Shown: positions 24,694 through 34,046 of the stretch, one piece after another
How the letters are laid out: each line of letters begins with the position of its first letter
Position numbering within the stretch: the first letter of the stretch is position 1
Assembly: GCA_009885535.1 (NCBI GenBank)
Contig: VFKL01000118.1
Span: 1-34,646 of the forward strand
Direction of reading: 5' to 3'
DNA length: 34,646 bases
Origin: Chitinophagaceae bacterium
GTDB lineage: Bacteria; Bacteroidota; Bacteroidia; Chitinophagales; Chitinophagaceae
The notes under the pieces: generated by a model
Told to the model about the DNA's origin: nothing
The model's input: the letters and a program-made list of their open reading frames with translations, nothing else
Databases searched by the model: none
Position numbers and translations under genes: made by a program

Positions 24694-26115
24694 ATGACGG
24701 ATCAACAAAATCATATCAATGCCTTTATAAAAGAAGTTTCATTAGGTGAAGCTAAGGGAAAGCGTGTGTACTTTTTAGGCATAGGTGGCATAGGTATGAG
24801 TGCCATTGCCCGTTATTTTAAAAGTAGAGGTGTTGTAGTTAGTGGTTATGATAAAACAGAAACTTCATTAACCTCAAAACTTACTGAAGAAGGGTTTAAC
24901 GTACATTATGCAGATGATATAAACTTGATTGATCAAGAAGCCAGTTTGTTTGTTTACACACCTGCGATTCCGAAAACGCATAAAGAGTATAATTACTTAA
25001 TTGAGAATGGATTTCCGGTGTATAAAAGAAGCGAAGTGCTTGGCATGATTATTAATCAGTCATACAATATTTGTGTTGCGGGTACGCATGGAAAAACCAC
25101 CACAAGTTCAATGATAGCGCATGTTTTACGCGATAGTGATTTTGGATGTAATGCTTTTTTAGGCGGAATAACATCGAATTACAATACCAACTTTTGGACA
25201 AATGAAAAAAATGTTTGTGTTGCAGAAGCCGATGAATACGATAGAAGTTTTTTGAAATTAACGCCTGATGTTGCTGTGATTACTTCAATAGATCCGGATC
25301 ATTTGGATATTTATGAAACGGCAGAAAATTTTGTGGAAGCTTTTATTTCATTTAGCCAAAAAGTAAAATCAGGTGGGTTGCTAATAAGTAAATTCGGATT
25401 AAATAAAGCAAATGGTTTTGAATCAGAAAATCAACTCACGTATAGCGTAGACGATAACAAGGCTGATTGTTTTTCCTTTAATATTATGCATAAAAACGGT
25501 TCTTATTATTTTGATGCTCAGATTAAAAATCAAATTGTAAAAGGGCTTTCGTTGCACATGGGTGGTATGCACAATTTGGAAAATGCAGTAGCTGCAATTT
25601 CGGTAGCGAAGCATCTTGGTATTTCGGATGAAAAAATTATTCATGCTGTATCAAATTTCAAAGGGGTAAAAAGAAGATTTGAATATATCGTACATACTCG
25701 AGGTTTAATCATGATTGATGATTATGCGCATCATCCTCAGGAGTTGAGTGCTTTGATTCATGGCGCAAAAGGATTATTTGCTGAAAAAAAATGTACGTTG
25801 ATTTTTCAGCCACATTTATTTACCCGAACAAGAGATTTTGCAACAGGATTTGCAGCCGCATTAAATATGGCAGATGAAGTTTTTTTATTGCCTATTTACC
25901 CCGCAAGAGAATTACCTATTGAAGGAGTAAACAGCGAAATTATTGCAGGTTTGATGAATAACCCAAAAGTAAAATGTTGTTCAAAAACAGAGATTCTAGA
26001 GATTGTAAAACAGCAATTAGAAAAAGGCGAAATAGAGATGTTAATTACAGCTGGAGCCGGTGATATCGACACTTTGGTAGAGCCATTAAAAAACATATTA
26101 AACAAACAGGCATAA
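24694..26115 (+). CDS. murC: UDP-N-acetylmuramate--L-alanine ligase
   Basis: Cytosolic ligase that adds the first amino acid of the stem peptide. 473 residues, with the N-terminal Rossmann motif GIGGIGMSAIA (29-39), YTPAIP, ATP loop GTHGKTT (130-136), EADEYDRSFL (about 177-186), the central SIDPDHLDIYE, and C-terminal DDYAHHPQEL and FQPHLFTRTRDF. The GTHGKTT variant distinguishes MurC from MurE (GTNGKTT) and MurD (GSNGKST). Starts 3 bases after murG and ends 2 bases before ftsQ, so translation of the three is probably coupled. Confidence 0.97.
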   Translation: MTDQQNHINAFIKEVSLGEAKGKRVYFLGIGGIGMSAIARYFKSRGVVVSGYDKTETSLTSKLTEEGFNVHYADDINLIDQEASLFVYTPAIPKTHKEYNYLIENGFPVYKRSEVLGMIINQSYNICVAGTHGKTTTSSMIAHVLRDSDFGCNAFLGGITSNYNTNFWTNEKNVCVAEADEYDRSFLKLTPDVAVITSIDPDHLDIYETAENFVEAFISFSQKVKSGGLLISKFGLNKANGFESENQLTYSVDDNKADCFSFNIMHKNGSYYFDAQIKNQIVKGLSLHMGGMHNLENAVAAISVAKHLGISDEKIIHAVSNFKGVKRRFEYIVHTRGLIMIDDYAHHPQELSALIHGAKGLFAEKKCTLIFQPHLFTRTRDFATGFAAALNMADEVFLLPIYPARELPIEGVNSEIIAGLMNNPKVKCCSKTEILEIVKQQLEKGEIEMLITAGAGDIDTLVEPLKNILNKQA

Positions 26116-26117
26116 AC

Positions 26118-27332
26118 ATGAAAGCACTAAAGCAAATAAACATAAAAAAAATCCTCATTACATTCTTGTGGATTTGCTTAGGCTTAAGCAGTTTAACATT
26201 GTTGGTTAGTGCAATTTATAAAAAAGATGCCAGCGTTTGTAAAGGGTATGAAATTGAAATAATTGGAATTAATAATAATTTTTTTATTGGGAAAACAGAA
26301 ATTCTTGAAATATTACAAAAGGTTGCGGGCAATGAAATTAAAGGAAAGGAAATAAATAAAATGAATTTGATGGAAATGGAAAATCAAATTAAAAAAGACG
26401 TTTGGATAAGTAAAGCAAGTTTGTATTTTGATAAGCATGATATTTTAATGGTGAAGGTGGAAGAAAAAAATCCGATAGCAAGAATTTTTTCAAATCAAGG
26501 AACTTCATTCTACATAGACCATAGCTTAAATATTTTACCATTAAGTAAAACGCATTCTGCAAGATTGCCTGTATTTACAAATTTCCCATCAGCTTTAAAA
26601 GTACTTTCTAAACCAGATAGTGCTTTGCTGGATAATATTAAGGAGATCAGTTTGTTTATTCAAAACGATCCATTTTTAATGGCAATGATAGATCAGGTAA
26701 ATATTACTCCATCAAATAAATTTGAATTGATTCCAAAATTGGGCAATCAAATTATTTTATTTGGCGACGCAACAGATATTGATAAGAAATTTGATAAGCT
26801 AAAATTGTTTTATAAAAATGTAATTTCTGTAAAAGGATGGAAAAAGTATAGCAAAGTAAATCTTGAGTTTGAAAACCAAATTGTAGCATCAGTATTAGGT
26901 GTTGAAGAACAAATGGCAGATTCATTAAAGACAATGAAAATGATAAGAGAATTTGCTGAATATTCCGCAAGAATGTCAAGCGATACTACTTCCAAATTAC
27001 AACAAGACAATGATCAAAATACGGTTAATGAGTCTATGATTTTAAATTCAATTGCAAGGGATGAAGAGCCGGAAGAATCAAGCGCGCTGGTTGCCGAGAC
27101 TTCAATTTCTACAGTAAAACCAATTGTAAATTCAAATTTAAATGCAGTAAAAAAAGTAGTTATTGTAAAACCGCCTATTGTTAATAAAGAGGCAAAAAAA
27201 ATAACAAAGCCAATATCAAAAGTTGAAAAAAAGACAGTAAAGAAAACACCCAATAAAAGCAAAGTGACTAAGGCTATGAAACCGAACGGTGCAAAGCCAA
27301 AATTAAAAACAACAACAAATAATGATTATTAA
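26118..27332 (+). CDS. ftsQ: FtsQ/DivIB-like cell division protein with Lys-rich tail
   Basis: A bitopic division protein: cytosolic N-terminus, one membrane helix (about 11-33), then a periplasmic POTRA-like domain (about 45-115, including IEIIGINNNFFIGKTEILE and VEEKNPIARI) and the FtsQ beta domain ending near residue 255 (KVNLEFENQIVAS). FtsQ scaffolds FtsL and its partners and restrains FtsWI. The protein has 404 residues against about 270 in E. coli; the excess is a C-terminal tail of about 130 residues, low in complexity and rich in Lys, Thr, Pro and Val (about 335-404). Since the domain faces the periplasm, this basic tail could contact peptidoglycan or the outer membrane, but that is speculation. 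Confidence 0.88.
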   Translation: MKALKQINIKKILITFLWICLGLSSLTLLVSAIYKKDASVCKGYEIEIIGINNNFFIGKTEILEILQKVAGNEIKGKEINKMNLMEMENQIKKDVWISKASLYFDKHDILMVKVEEKNPIARIFSNQGTSFYIDHSLNILPLSKTHSARLPVFTNFPSALKVLSKPDSALLDNIKEISLFIQNDPFLMAMIDQVNITPSNKFELIPKLGNQIILFGDATDIDKKFDKLKLFYKNVISVKGWKKYSKVNLEFENQIVASVLGVEEQMADSLKTMKMIREFAEYSARMSSDTTSKLQQDNDQNTVNESMILNSIARDEEPEESSALVAETSISTVKPIVNSNLNAVKKVVIVKPPIVNKEAKKITKPISKVEKKTVKKTPNKSKVTKAMKPNGAKPKLKTTTNNDY

Positions 27333-27387
27333 AATAAAAAAATAGAAAACAATCACATTAAAATAAAAAACAAACACACAAACAATT

Positions 27388-28815
27388 ATGCAACACAAAC
27401 AACCCATTATTGTAGGCCTAGATATAGGAACTACTAAAATCGCTGCTATTGCCGGTAGAAAAAATGAATTTGGAAAACTCGAAATTTTAGGTTTCGGACG
27501 CGCCAACAGTAATGGCGTTCAACATGGTATGGTTTTAAATATCGACCAAACCATTAAGGCTATTCAATCTGCATTGGAAAGATGTATTGAAAGCAATCCT
27601 GAATTAGAGACTGAGATACATGAAGTTTATGTAGGCATAGCAGGTCATCACATCAAAAGTTTACAAACAAGAGGCGATATCGTTCGTCAAAATATTGAAG
27701 ATGAAATCAGTCAGGAAGAAATTGACAGATTAGTGGCAGACCAATATCGTACGTATATTCCATTAGGCGATCAGATAATAGATGTAATACCACAACAATT
27801 TACGGTAGACAATCATCCCAATATTTCAAATCCAATTGGGTATAGTGGTGTAAAAGTGGGTGCAAATTTCCATATCATTACAGGCGATAAAAACGCCATT
27901 AGAAATATAAACCGTAGTGTAGAAAAATCGGGATTGAAAACAAAAGATTTGGTATTGCAACCACTTGCATCAGCGGCTGCAGTAATGAGCGAGCAAGATT
28001 TAGAAGCAGGTGTAGCTATCGTTGATATTGGCGGTGGTACAACAGATTTGGCAGTATTTTCGGAAGGTGTATTAAAGTACACAGCAGTAATTCCATTTGG
28101 TGGAGAAAATATTACCAACGATATTAAATTGGGATTGGGTGTGCTTAGAACACAAGCTGAAGCTATGAAAGTTCAATTTGGTAGCGCATTGAGTGATCAA
28201 ACAAAAGCCAATACATTTATCACCATTCCGGGGTTGCGTGGAATGGCGCCAAAAGAAATTGCGGTTAAAAACTTAGCGAATATTATTCAGGCACGTATGA
28301 GCGAAATCATGGATTTTGTAACCTACCATTTAAAACAAGTTGGGTTAGATAGTCGCTCATTAAATGGCGGAATTATTTTAACTGGAGGAGGTTCTCAATT
28401 AAAGCATTTATTGCAATTAACAGAGTTCCAAACGGGATTGAATGCACGCATTGGTTATCCTAACGAACATTTGGCTGGAGATCATTTAGAAGAATTGGAA
28501 AAACCAATGTACAGCACTTGTATTGGGTTGATTTTAAAAGGGTATAATGATTATGAAAATAAATACAAACCCAAACTTGAAGAAGAAGCTATTTTTAATG
28601 ATCGGAAAAAAGTTATCCATACTGCGGAAGTAGAAATTGAAATTGAAGAGCCAGTGTTGGAAACGCCAGTTGGTCCGTTGGCTGAAACTAATGAGCCCAT
28701 TAAAGTAGAACCTCGTAGAAAAACACTTAAAGCATTTTTAGATTCTATAAAAACAGATATCATTAAATTGTTTCAAGAGGAAGAGGATAAAAATCTTGAA
28801 GATTTAAAAAATTAA
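27388..28815 (+). CDS. ftsA: Cell division protein FtsA
   Basis: Actin-like ATPase that ties FtsZ filaments to the inner membrane and activates septal synthesis. 475 residues; phosphate-1 motif LDIGTTKIAA (11-20), the SHS2-type 1C domain following, phosphate-2 motif DIGGGTTDLAVF (about 213-224) and the adenosine motif GGIILTGGGSQL (about 329-340). After the core comes a charged linker (about 390-445) and then a predicted amphipathic helix, TLKAFLDSIKTDIIKLF (about 446-462), suited to membrane targeting. The protein is longer than E. coli FtsA (420) because of that linker. Located 55 bases after ftsQ and 38 before ftsZ, the usual order. Confidence 0.96.
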   Translation: MQHKQPIIVGLDIGTTKIAAIAGRKNEFGKLEILGFGRANSNGVQHGMVLNIDQTIKAIQSALERCIESNPELETEIHEVYVGIAGHHIKSLQTRGDIVRQNIEDEISQEEIDRLVADQYRTYIPLGDQIIDVIPQQFTVDNHPNISNPIGYSGVKVGANFHIITGDKNAIRNINRSVEKSGLKTKDLVLQPLASAAAVMSEQDLEAGVAIVDIGGGTTDLAVFSEGVLKYTAVIPFGGENITNDIKLGLGVLRTQAEAMKVQFGSALSDQTKANTFITIPGLRGMAPKEIAVKNLANIIQARMSEIMDFVTYHLKQVGLDSRSLNGGIILTGGGSQLKHLLQLTEFQTGLNARIGYPNEHLAGDHLEELEKPMYSTCIGLILKGYNDYENKYKPKLEEEAIFNDRKKVIHTAEVEIEIEEPVLETPVGPLAETNEPIKVEPRRKTLKAFLDSIKTDIIKLFQEEEDKNLEDLKN

Positions 28816-28853
28816 TATCCAATTTTACTAACTAATCCAAAACAAATTCCGAT

Positions 28854-30809
28854 ATGATACAATTTGATTTACCTAAAGAACAATCATCAATTATTAAAGT
28901 AATTGGCGTTGGTGGTGGTGGCAGCAATGCAGTAAACCACATGTTTTCTCAAAATATAGAAGGTGTAAATTTTATAATTTGCAATACTGATGCACAAGCA
29001 ATTGCCCTAAGTAATGTGCCAAATAAAATACAATTAGGTCCACATTTAACCCAAGGCTTGGGTGCAGGTGCCAATCCAAATATTGGTCGTCAGGCAACTG
29101 AAGAAAGTTTAGAAGAAATAAAGCGCATTTTGGAAGTGAATACCAAAATGGCATTCATTACAGCTGGAATGGGCGGTGGTACTGGTACTGGTGGTGCGCC
29201 CATCATTGCAAAGATTTGTAAAGATTTGGGCATCCTTACCGTAGGAATCGTAACAACTCCATTTGCTTATGAAGGTAAAAAAAGAATCGCTCAAGCGCAA
29301 GAAGGCATTGATTTGCTAAAACAAAGTGTAGATACTTTGTTGATCATCAGCAACGATAAACTTCGTCACCAATTTGGCAATTTAAAAATGAAAGAAGCTT
29401 TTGGTCGTGCAGATAACGTTTTGGCAACCGCAGCAAAATGTATCACAGATGTAATCAATAGCACTGGCCAAATTAATGTGGATTTTGCGGATGTATGTAC
29501 GGTTATGAAAGATGGTGGTGTTGCCATTTTAGGTAGCGCATCTGCAGCTGGTGAAAACAGGGCGCAAATTGCCATTGAAAGTGCCCTTACATCTCCTTTG
29601 TTGAATGATAGTGAAATAAAAGGTGCAAAATGGATTTTGGTTAATATCAATAGTGCTGAAGGTGATCACGAGCATACCATGGATGAAATTGAAATCATTC
29701 AAAATTATATCATCGCTCAAGCTGGGGATGAAACCGATGTGATTTTGGGATTAGGTTTCGATAATTCGCTTGGAAGTGAAATCAGCATTACTTTAATTGC
29801 AACAGGGTTTGAGCGCAACGATCCGTTTTCTTCAACAAATTCGAATACTAAAAAAACAGAGGATGAGCGTGTTGTGCTTCAATTAGAAACGCCTGTGCAA
29901 GCTGCGGTATCTATTCCAATAGCTAAAGAAATTGAACAAGTAATTGAAAATCCAATTGAGGAGAAAATTGCAGAACCTATTGTTTTAGAATTGAATTTAG
30001 AAGTAGTAGAACAAGTGATCGTAAAAACAGAAACTTCAGAGCATTCTATTTTAAATGATTTTATTATTACAGAAAAAAATATTGACCCAATTGACACATT
30101 GGAATTGAAATCTGAAGAGAAGCCAACGAATGAAGCTCCTGTATTTTTTGAAATTTCTTCAGCGGTAGATCAACTTCCGATTGTTGAATTTGAATTTGAT
30201 GAGGCAGTTGTGAACACTGAAATGCCGAAAGCAGAAGCAATAGAAGAACCAACTCAAATTTCTGCAAATATTGAAAGCTCTACTATAGAAGAATCTGCAC
30301 CGATCTCGGGTGGTTATTTAGCAAAGCCAACGCAAATTTATGCTGTTGAAGAAGTAAAGCAACAAGTACAAAATGCGGTAAACGTAATTGAAGAAGAAAT
30401 TAAAAATCCAATTAATTTACAAGCTCCCTTAGAAAATGAGGAGATGGATTTTCAAGTTATCGAAAAGCAGGTTCCGGAAGTAAAAGTTTCAGAACCTATA
30501 TTTTCAAGTGTTTCAGCATCCACATTTACGATTGAAAATCCGGCAATACCTGATGAGTCAGAGGACCTTAGACGTAGAGCAAATGAGCGTTTGGCAAAAC
30601 TTCGTAACCTTTCTTTTAATACTGGAAGTACTGATCCCAATAGCGAGTATGATACTGTGCCTGCTTATCTTAGACGCAACATGGAAAAGCAAGTACAAAT
30701 TGCTGATGTAGAAACTTTCTACAGTCATTATACTGTAAAAAACAACAGCGAAAATCAAATAGAACTAAATACTATCAATTCTTTTTTAGATGGTAAAAAA
30801 CCAGATTAA
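28854..30809 (+). CDS. ftsZ: Cell division GTPase FtsZ with very long linker
   Basis: Tubulin-like GTPase that forms the division ring. The core is normal: [13 protein letters not shown] (18-30), tubulin signature GGGTGTG (107-113), and T7-loop NVDFADV with the catalytic Asp residues. The total of 651 residues greatly exceeds the about 380 of E. coli. A disordered Glu/Val/Ile/Pro-rich acidic linker runs from about 325 to 570, followed by a basic helix ([16 protein letters not shown], about 566-581), the conserved C-terminal peptide VPAYLRR (602-608), and a further tail of 43 residues ending [10 protein letters not shown]. The peptide probably binds FtsA. Last gene of the cluster, ended by a strong terminator. 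Confidence 0.97.
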   Translation: MIQFDLPKEQSSIIKVIGVGGGGSNAVNHMFSQNIEGVNFIICNTDAQAIALSNVPNKIQLGPHLTQGLGAGANPNIGRQATEESLEEIKRILEVNTKMAFITAGMGGGTGTGGAPIIAKICKDLGILTVGIVTTPFAYEGKKRIAQAQEGIDLLKQSVDTLLIISNDKLRHQFGNLKMKEAFGRADNVLATAAKCITDVINSTGQINVDFADVCTVMKDGGVAILGSASAAGENRAQIAIESALTSPLLNDSEIKGAKWILVNINSAEGDHEHTMDEIEIIQNYIIAQAGDETDVILGLGFDNSLGSEISITLIATGFERNDPFSSTNSNTKKTEDERVVLQLETPVQAAVSIPIAKEIEQVIENPIEEKIAEPIVLELNLEVVEQVIVKTETSEHSILNDFIITEKNIDPIDTLELKSEEKPTNEAPVFFEISSAVDQLPIVEFEFDEAVVNTEMPKAEAIEEPTQISANIESSTIEESAPISGGYLAKPTQIYAVEEVKQQVQNAVNVIEEEIKNPINLQAPLENEEMDFQVIEKQVPEVKVSEPIFSSVSASTFTIENPAIPDESEDLRRRANERLAKLRNLSFNTGSTDPNSEYDTVPAYLRRNMEKQVQIADVETFYSHYTVKNNSENQIELNTINSFLDGKKPD

Positions 30810-30853
30810 TCGCTCGAAATATATTAAGCTTTGTTTGTGATGTTTGTTTGTGT

Positions 30854-30884
30854 AAACCCCTTTCTTTTGGAAGGGGTTTTTTAA
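30854..30884 (+). terminator. Rho-independent terminator of the dcw cluster
   Basis: AAACCCCTTTC (30854-30864), loop TTTT, GGAAGGGGTTT (30869-30879) form an 11-bp stem including one G-T pair, followed directly by more T residues. It begins 45 bases after the ftsZ stop and is the strongest terminator in the window. Confidence 0.93.
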
Positions 30885-30898
30885 TTTTTTAAAAATTG

Positions 30899-30930
30899 TT
30901 TGGATAAAAACAAAATGTAAAGTATATTTG
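30899..30930 (+). promoter_or_regulatory. Bacteroidota-type promoter for the membrane protein/XRE pair
   Basis: TTTG at 30899-30902 and TATATTTG at 30923-30930 are separated by 20 bases, an exact match to the TTTG-N19-21-TAnnTTTG consensus recognised by the Bacteroidota primary sigma factor. The predicted transcript starts about 20 bases before the ATG at 30957. Confidence 0.75.
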
Positions 30931-30956
30931 ACTTTTAGAAAAACAAACTTGTCAAA

Positions 30957-31373
30957 ATGGAAAGTAAAACAAATAAAAACAAAGGCGCTCGAATCCACAA
31001 GCATTTTAAAAAATTGGGGATTGGCTTAATCTTAATCGCTTTTTTAACAGCGTTGGTAATTAAGCTATCGCACATTGAAATGATGCCGACTCAAAAATCG
31101 TTTTTTAAAGTTTTCACTATGAATGGCTTTATTCTAGGGTTATTATTTGTTGCTTTGGCTAAGGAAAAAATAGAAGATGAAATGATCGCCCAAATGAGAT
31201 TAAAAGCAATGTCGCAAACATTTATCTGGGCGGTGTTATATGTTATTTTAACGCCTTTTGTGGACTTGATTTTTAAGGATCCAATTCAGAGTTTGACCGG
31301 ACAGCAAGTGGTAATAGCCATGCTGTTTTGTTATTTATTAAATTACCACAGTCAAAAATTTAGTAACAAATGA
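30957..31373 (+). CDS. Small four-helix membrane protein of unknown function
   Basis: 138 residues with a basic N-terminus and four hydrophobic helices (about 20-37, 50-66, 85-106 and 116-131), with a charged cytosolic loop between the second and third (AKEKIEDEMIAQMRLKAM). I do not recognise a named family. The gene overlaps the following XRE regulator gene by four bases (ATGA), so they are translationally coupled. Pairs of a small membrane protein with a short YozG-like XRE regulator are common in Bacteroidota and Firmicutes; the membrane protein may sense or be the regulated output. It has its own strong promoter. Confidence 0.8.
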   Translation: MESKTNKNKGARIHKHFKKLGIGLILIAFLTALVIKLSHIEMMPTQKSFFKVFTMNGFILGLLFVALAKEKIEDEMIAQMRLKAMSQTFIWAVLYVILTPFVDLIFKDPIQSLTGQQVVIAMLFCYLLNYHSQKFSNK

Positions 31374-31570
31374 AGAACACATTAAAAGTGGAAAGGGCGA
31401 AGTTGAACATAACGCAGCAAGATTTAGCGGATAAAGTAGGGGTGTCTCGACAAACTATTAATTCAATTGAATCAGAAAAATATGTTCCGTCTACGCTATT
31501 GGCCATAAAAATTTCAGAAATATTTAAAACTACAGTTAATGACATTTTTAAATTGGAAAATGGGGATTAA
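31370..31570 (+). CDS. Short XRE-family helix-turn-helix regulator
   Basis: A 66-residue single-domain Cro/CI-type DNA-binding protein. The HTH is QQDLADKVGVSRQTINSIES (about 16-35), with the typical following helices LAIKISEIFKTTVNDIF. It lacks any ligand or dimerisation domain, as in YozG-like regulators. Its ATG overlaps the stop of the membrane-protein gene (ATGA at 31370-31373), so its production depends on that gene. It probably represses its own operon; no palindromic operator was picked out at the promoter. It is not obviously part of a toxin-antitoxin pair. Confidence 0.9.
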   Translation: MKNTLKVERAKLNITQQDLADKVGVSRQTINSIESEKYVPSTLLAIKISEIFKTTVNDIFKLENGD

Positions 31571-31640
31571 AATGGCTGTTCAATATAATTTCCTTTTAAA
31601 ATAAAACATTTTGTTTATCGTTTTTTATTACAATTACTTC

Positions 31641-31648
31641 TACATTTG
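31641..31648 (+). promoter_or_regulatory. Candidate -7 element for kup
   Basis: TACATTTG matches TAnnTTTG exactly, 45 bases before the kup GTG. The nearest TTTG upstream (31610-31613) is 27 bases away, longer than ideal, so the promoter may be weak or activator-dependent. Confidence 0.45.
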
Positions 31649-31693
31649 CTTACCAATTTATTTTCTTCAATAAGTTGTTGAAAAATCACTTTC

Positions 31694-33718
31694 GTGGCCA
31701 ATAATCATTCAATTAATAAAGTAACCGCAGCTGGCTTACTCATTGCATTAGGTATCATTTACGGTGATATCGGTACATCACCACTTTACGTATTTAGCGC
31801 TGTCATCAATGGCAAACCAATTTCTGAGTTGTTAATCTTGGGGGCAATTTCTTGTATTTTTTGGACGCTTACTTTGCAAACAACTTTAAAGTATGTGATT
31901 TTAACTTTACAAGCGGATAATAAAGGGGAAGGCGGCATATTTTCATTATATACTTTAGTAAGAAGACAAAAAAAATGGTTGGTTTTTCCAGCAATGTTGG
32001 GCGGGGCTGCACTTTTGGCCGATGGTATGATTACACCGCCAATCTCTATTACATCCGCTATTGAGGGGTTAAGAAATATTCCGGTGTTAAATGATATCAC
32101 CGAATCTACCATCATCATTATTGTAATTGCCATTTTATGCTTATTGTTTTTTATGCAGCAATTTGGAACCAACTCTATTGGTAAAATGTTTGGTCCAATT
32201 ATGTCTGTATGGTTTTTAATGTTGGCTTTTTTAGGTATTTCGTATGTGGTTACTGACTTCACTATTTTAAAAGCTTTCAATCCGTATTATGGCATAAAAT
32301 TGTTAACCGTTTATCCTTCAGGCTTTTGGATTTTAGGGGCAATATTTTTATGTACTACGGGTGCGGAAGCGTTATATAGTGATTTAGGTCATTGTGGTAG
32401 AGGCAATATTCGCATTTCTTGGATATTTGTAAAAATTTGTTTGATATTAAATTATCTTGGTCAAGGCGCTTGGTTATTGAGCCAAAAAGGTGTTGTTTAT
32501 GCCAATCAAGATTTAATAAAATCACCTGCGTTTCTTTCAAAATTTCCTCATGCTGTAAATATGCAAAACCCGTTTTATGCAATAATGCCTGATTGGTTTT
32601 TATTGTGGGGAATTATCATTGCTACCGCTGCTGCAATCATTGCCAGTCAGGCTTTAATTAGCGGTTCGTTTACATTAATCAGTGAAGCCATTCGTTTGAA
32701 TTTATGGCCCAAAATGAAAATCAATTATCCCACTGAGGCAAAGGGGCAATTGTTTATTCCTGGCATTAATACACTGCTTTTTGTTGGATGTTGTGTCATT
32801 GTGTTGTATTTCAAATCTTCGGGTGCAATGGAAGCTGCTTACGGGTTAGCTATTACACTTTGTATGCTGGCAACTACTGTTCTCTTTTCAAATTATCTCA
32901 TTTCAAAAAGAGTAAATCCGGCATTGATATGGTTTTATTTGTTTGTGTATATCAGTATTGAAACCTGTTTTTTAATTGCCAATTTGGAGAAATTTCCGCA
33001 TGGTGGATTTGTAACACTTATTATTGCTGGTGGTTTATTTTCAGTTATGTATATCTGGTTTAGAGCCAGAAAAATTAAAGCAAGATATGTTGAGTTTGTA
33101 AGGGTTGAAGAGTATATTCCAAAGATCGAAGAACTGAGTAATGATAGCAGTGTTCCCAAATATGCTACCCATTTGGTTTATCTTACAAGTGCCAATAATC
33201 CTAAAGAAATTGAACATAAAATCATGTACAGTATTTTGCGCGGAAAACCCAAGCGTGCAGATATTTATTGGTTCGTACATGTACATACGTTAGATGATCC
33301 ATATACCAGCGAATACACCGTTGAACATATTATTCCAAACGACATCATTCGTGTTGAATTTAGATTGGGTTTTAGAATACAACCTCTTTTAAATTTAATG
33401 TTTAAAAAAGTAGTGGAAGATCTAGTTGCCAATCGTGAAGTAAACATTACCAGCCGTTACGAAAGTCAGCAAAGAAATAATATGGTGGGTGATTTCCAGT
33501 TTATTGTAATGGAAAAATTCCTTAGTCAGGATAACGAACTGCCTTTTACCGAACATTTAATCATGCGTTTATATTTTTGGTTGAAAGCATTAAGTGTAAG
33601 CGAAGAAAGAAGTTTTGGTTTGGAACAAAGCAATGTAGCTGTAGAGAAATTTCCGCTGGTAGTAGCCCCCGTTAGTAAGCTAAAATTAAACCGTGTTTGG
33701 TTTAATGAAGAGGACTAA
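31694..33718 (+). CDS. kup: Kup-type potassium uptake protein
   Basis: Inner-membrane proton-coupled K+ importer of the KUP/HAK/KT family. 674 residues: about twelve membrane helices in the first 460, then a cytosolic C-terminal domain (about 465-674). The family signature GDIGTSPLYV is at 24-33, with DNKGEGGIFSLY (about 75), GGAALLADGMITPPISITSAIEGL (about 103) and the helix containing GAEALYSDLGHCG. Initiation is at GTG 31694, since no in-frame ATG precedes the conserved KVTAAGLLIALG start. Followed after 16 bases by a rhodanese gene. No c-di-AMP riboswitch-like structure is visible in the short leader. Confidence 0.95.
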   Translation: MANNHSINKVTAAGLLIALGIIYGDIGTSPLYVFSAVINGKPISELLILGAISCIFWTLTLQTTLKYVILTLQADNKGEGGIFSLYTLVRRQKKWLVFPAMLGGAALLADGMITPPISITSAIEGLRNIPVLNDITESTIIIIVIAILCLLFFMQQFGTNSIGKMFGPIMSVWFLMLAFLGISYVVTDFTILKAFNPYYGIKLLTVYPSGFWILGAIFLCTTGAEALYSDLGHCGRGNIRISWIFVKICLILNYLGQGAWLLSQKGVVYANQDLIKSPAFLSKFPHAVNMQNPFYAIMPDWFLLWGIIIATAAAIIASQALISGSFTLISEAIRLNLWPKMKINYPTEAKGQLFIPGINTLLFVGCCVIVLYFKSSGAMEAAYGLAITLCMLATTVLFSNYLISKRVNPALIWFYLFVYISIETCFLIANLEKFPHGGFVTLIIAGGLFSVMYIWFRARKIKARYVEFVRVEEYIPKIEELSNDSSVPKYATHLVYLTSANNPKEIEHKIMYSILRGKPKRADIYWFVHVHTLDDPYTSEYTVEHIIPNDIIRVEFRLGFRIQPLLNLMFKKVVEDLVANREVNITSRYESQQRNNMVGDFQFIVMEKFLSQDNELPFTEHLIMRLYFWLKALSVSEERSFGLEQSNVAVEKFPLVVAPVSKLKLNRVWFNEED

Positions 33719-33734
33719 GGGTAAAATATTCAAC

Positions 33735-34046
33735 ATGCAACATATCTCAGCAACAGAATTGTTTACTGCCCTAAAAGTAGGTACTGATTTGATGCTTATT
33801 GATGTACGTGAAGCATTCGAACATGATGAGTTTAATATTGGTGGTATTTTAATTCCGTTTCAAGAAATCCTGAATCATTATCCAGTTATAAATAAAACCA
33901 AACCTGTAGTTTTTTACTGCGCAAAAGGGGTAAGAAGTCAAATTGCCATTCAACGCCTTGAGGATAAATTTGGATTTACAAATCTCATCAATTTAAGCGG
34001 CGGCATGTACGCTTGGAAAAAACTAATCAACAACAATGACATTTAA
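33735..34046 (+). CDS. Single-domain rhodanese-like sulfurtransferase
   Basis: A 103-residue cytosolic rhodanese module. It has the N-terminal LIDVREAFEHDEFNIGG motif (CH2A-like) and the active-site loop CAKGVRS, with catalytic Cys present, then the C-terminal LSGGMYAWKK. Such proteins carry persulfide sulfur between partners. ATG 33735 is preferred because it gives the family start MQHISATELF; an upstream in-frame ATG at 33693 lies inside kup and would add 14 unrelated residues. It sits 16 bases after kup, and its end overlaps the next gene by 11 bases, so the three are likely cotranscribed. Specific acceptor unknown. Confidence 0.9.
   Translation: MQHISATELFTALKVGTDLMLIDVREAFEHDEFNIGGILIPFQEILNHYPVINKTKPVVFYCAKGVRSQIAIQRLEDKFGFTNLINLSGGMYAWKKLINNNDI

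Noticed and set aside
31786-32280. A 164-codon minus-strand open frame inside kup
   Set aside because: Lies wholly antisense to a conserved membrane transporter; the apparent protein is a by-product of its codon pattern.
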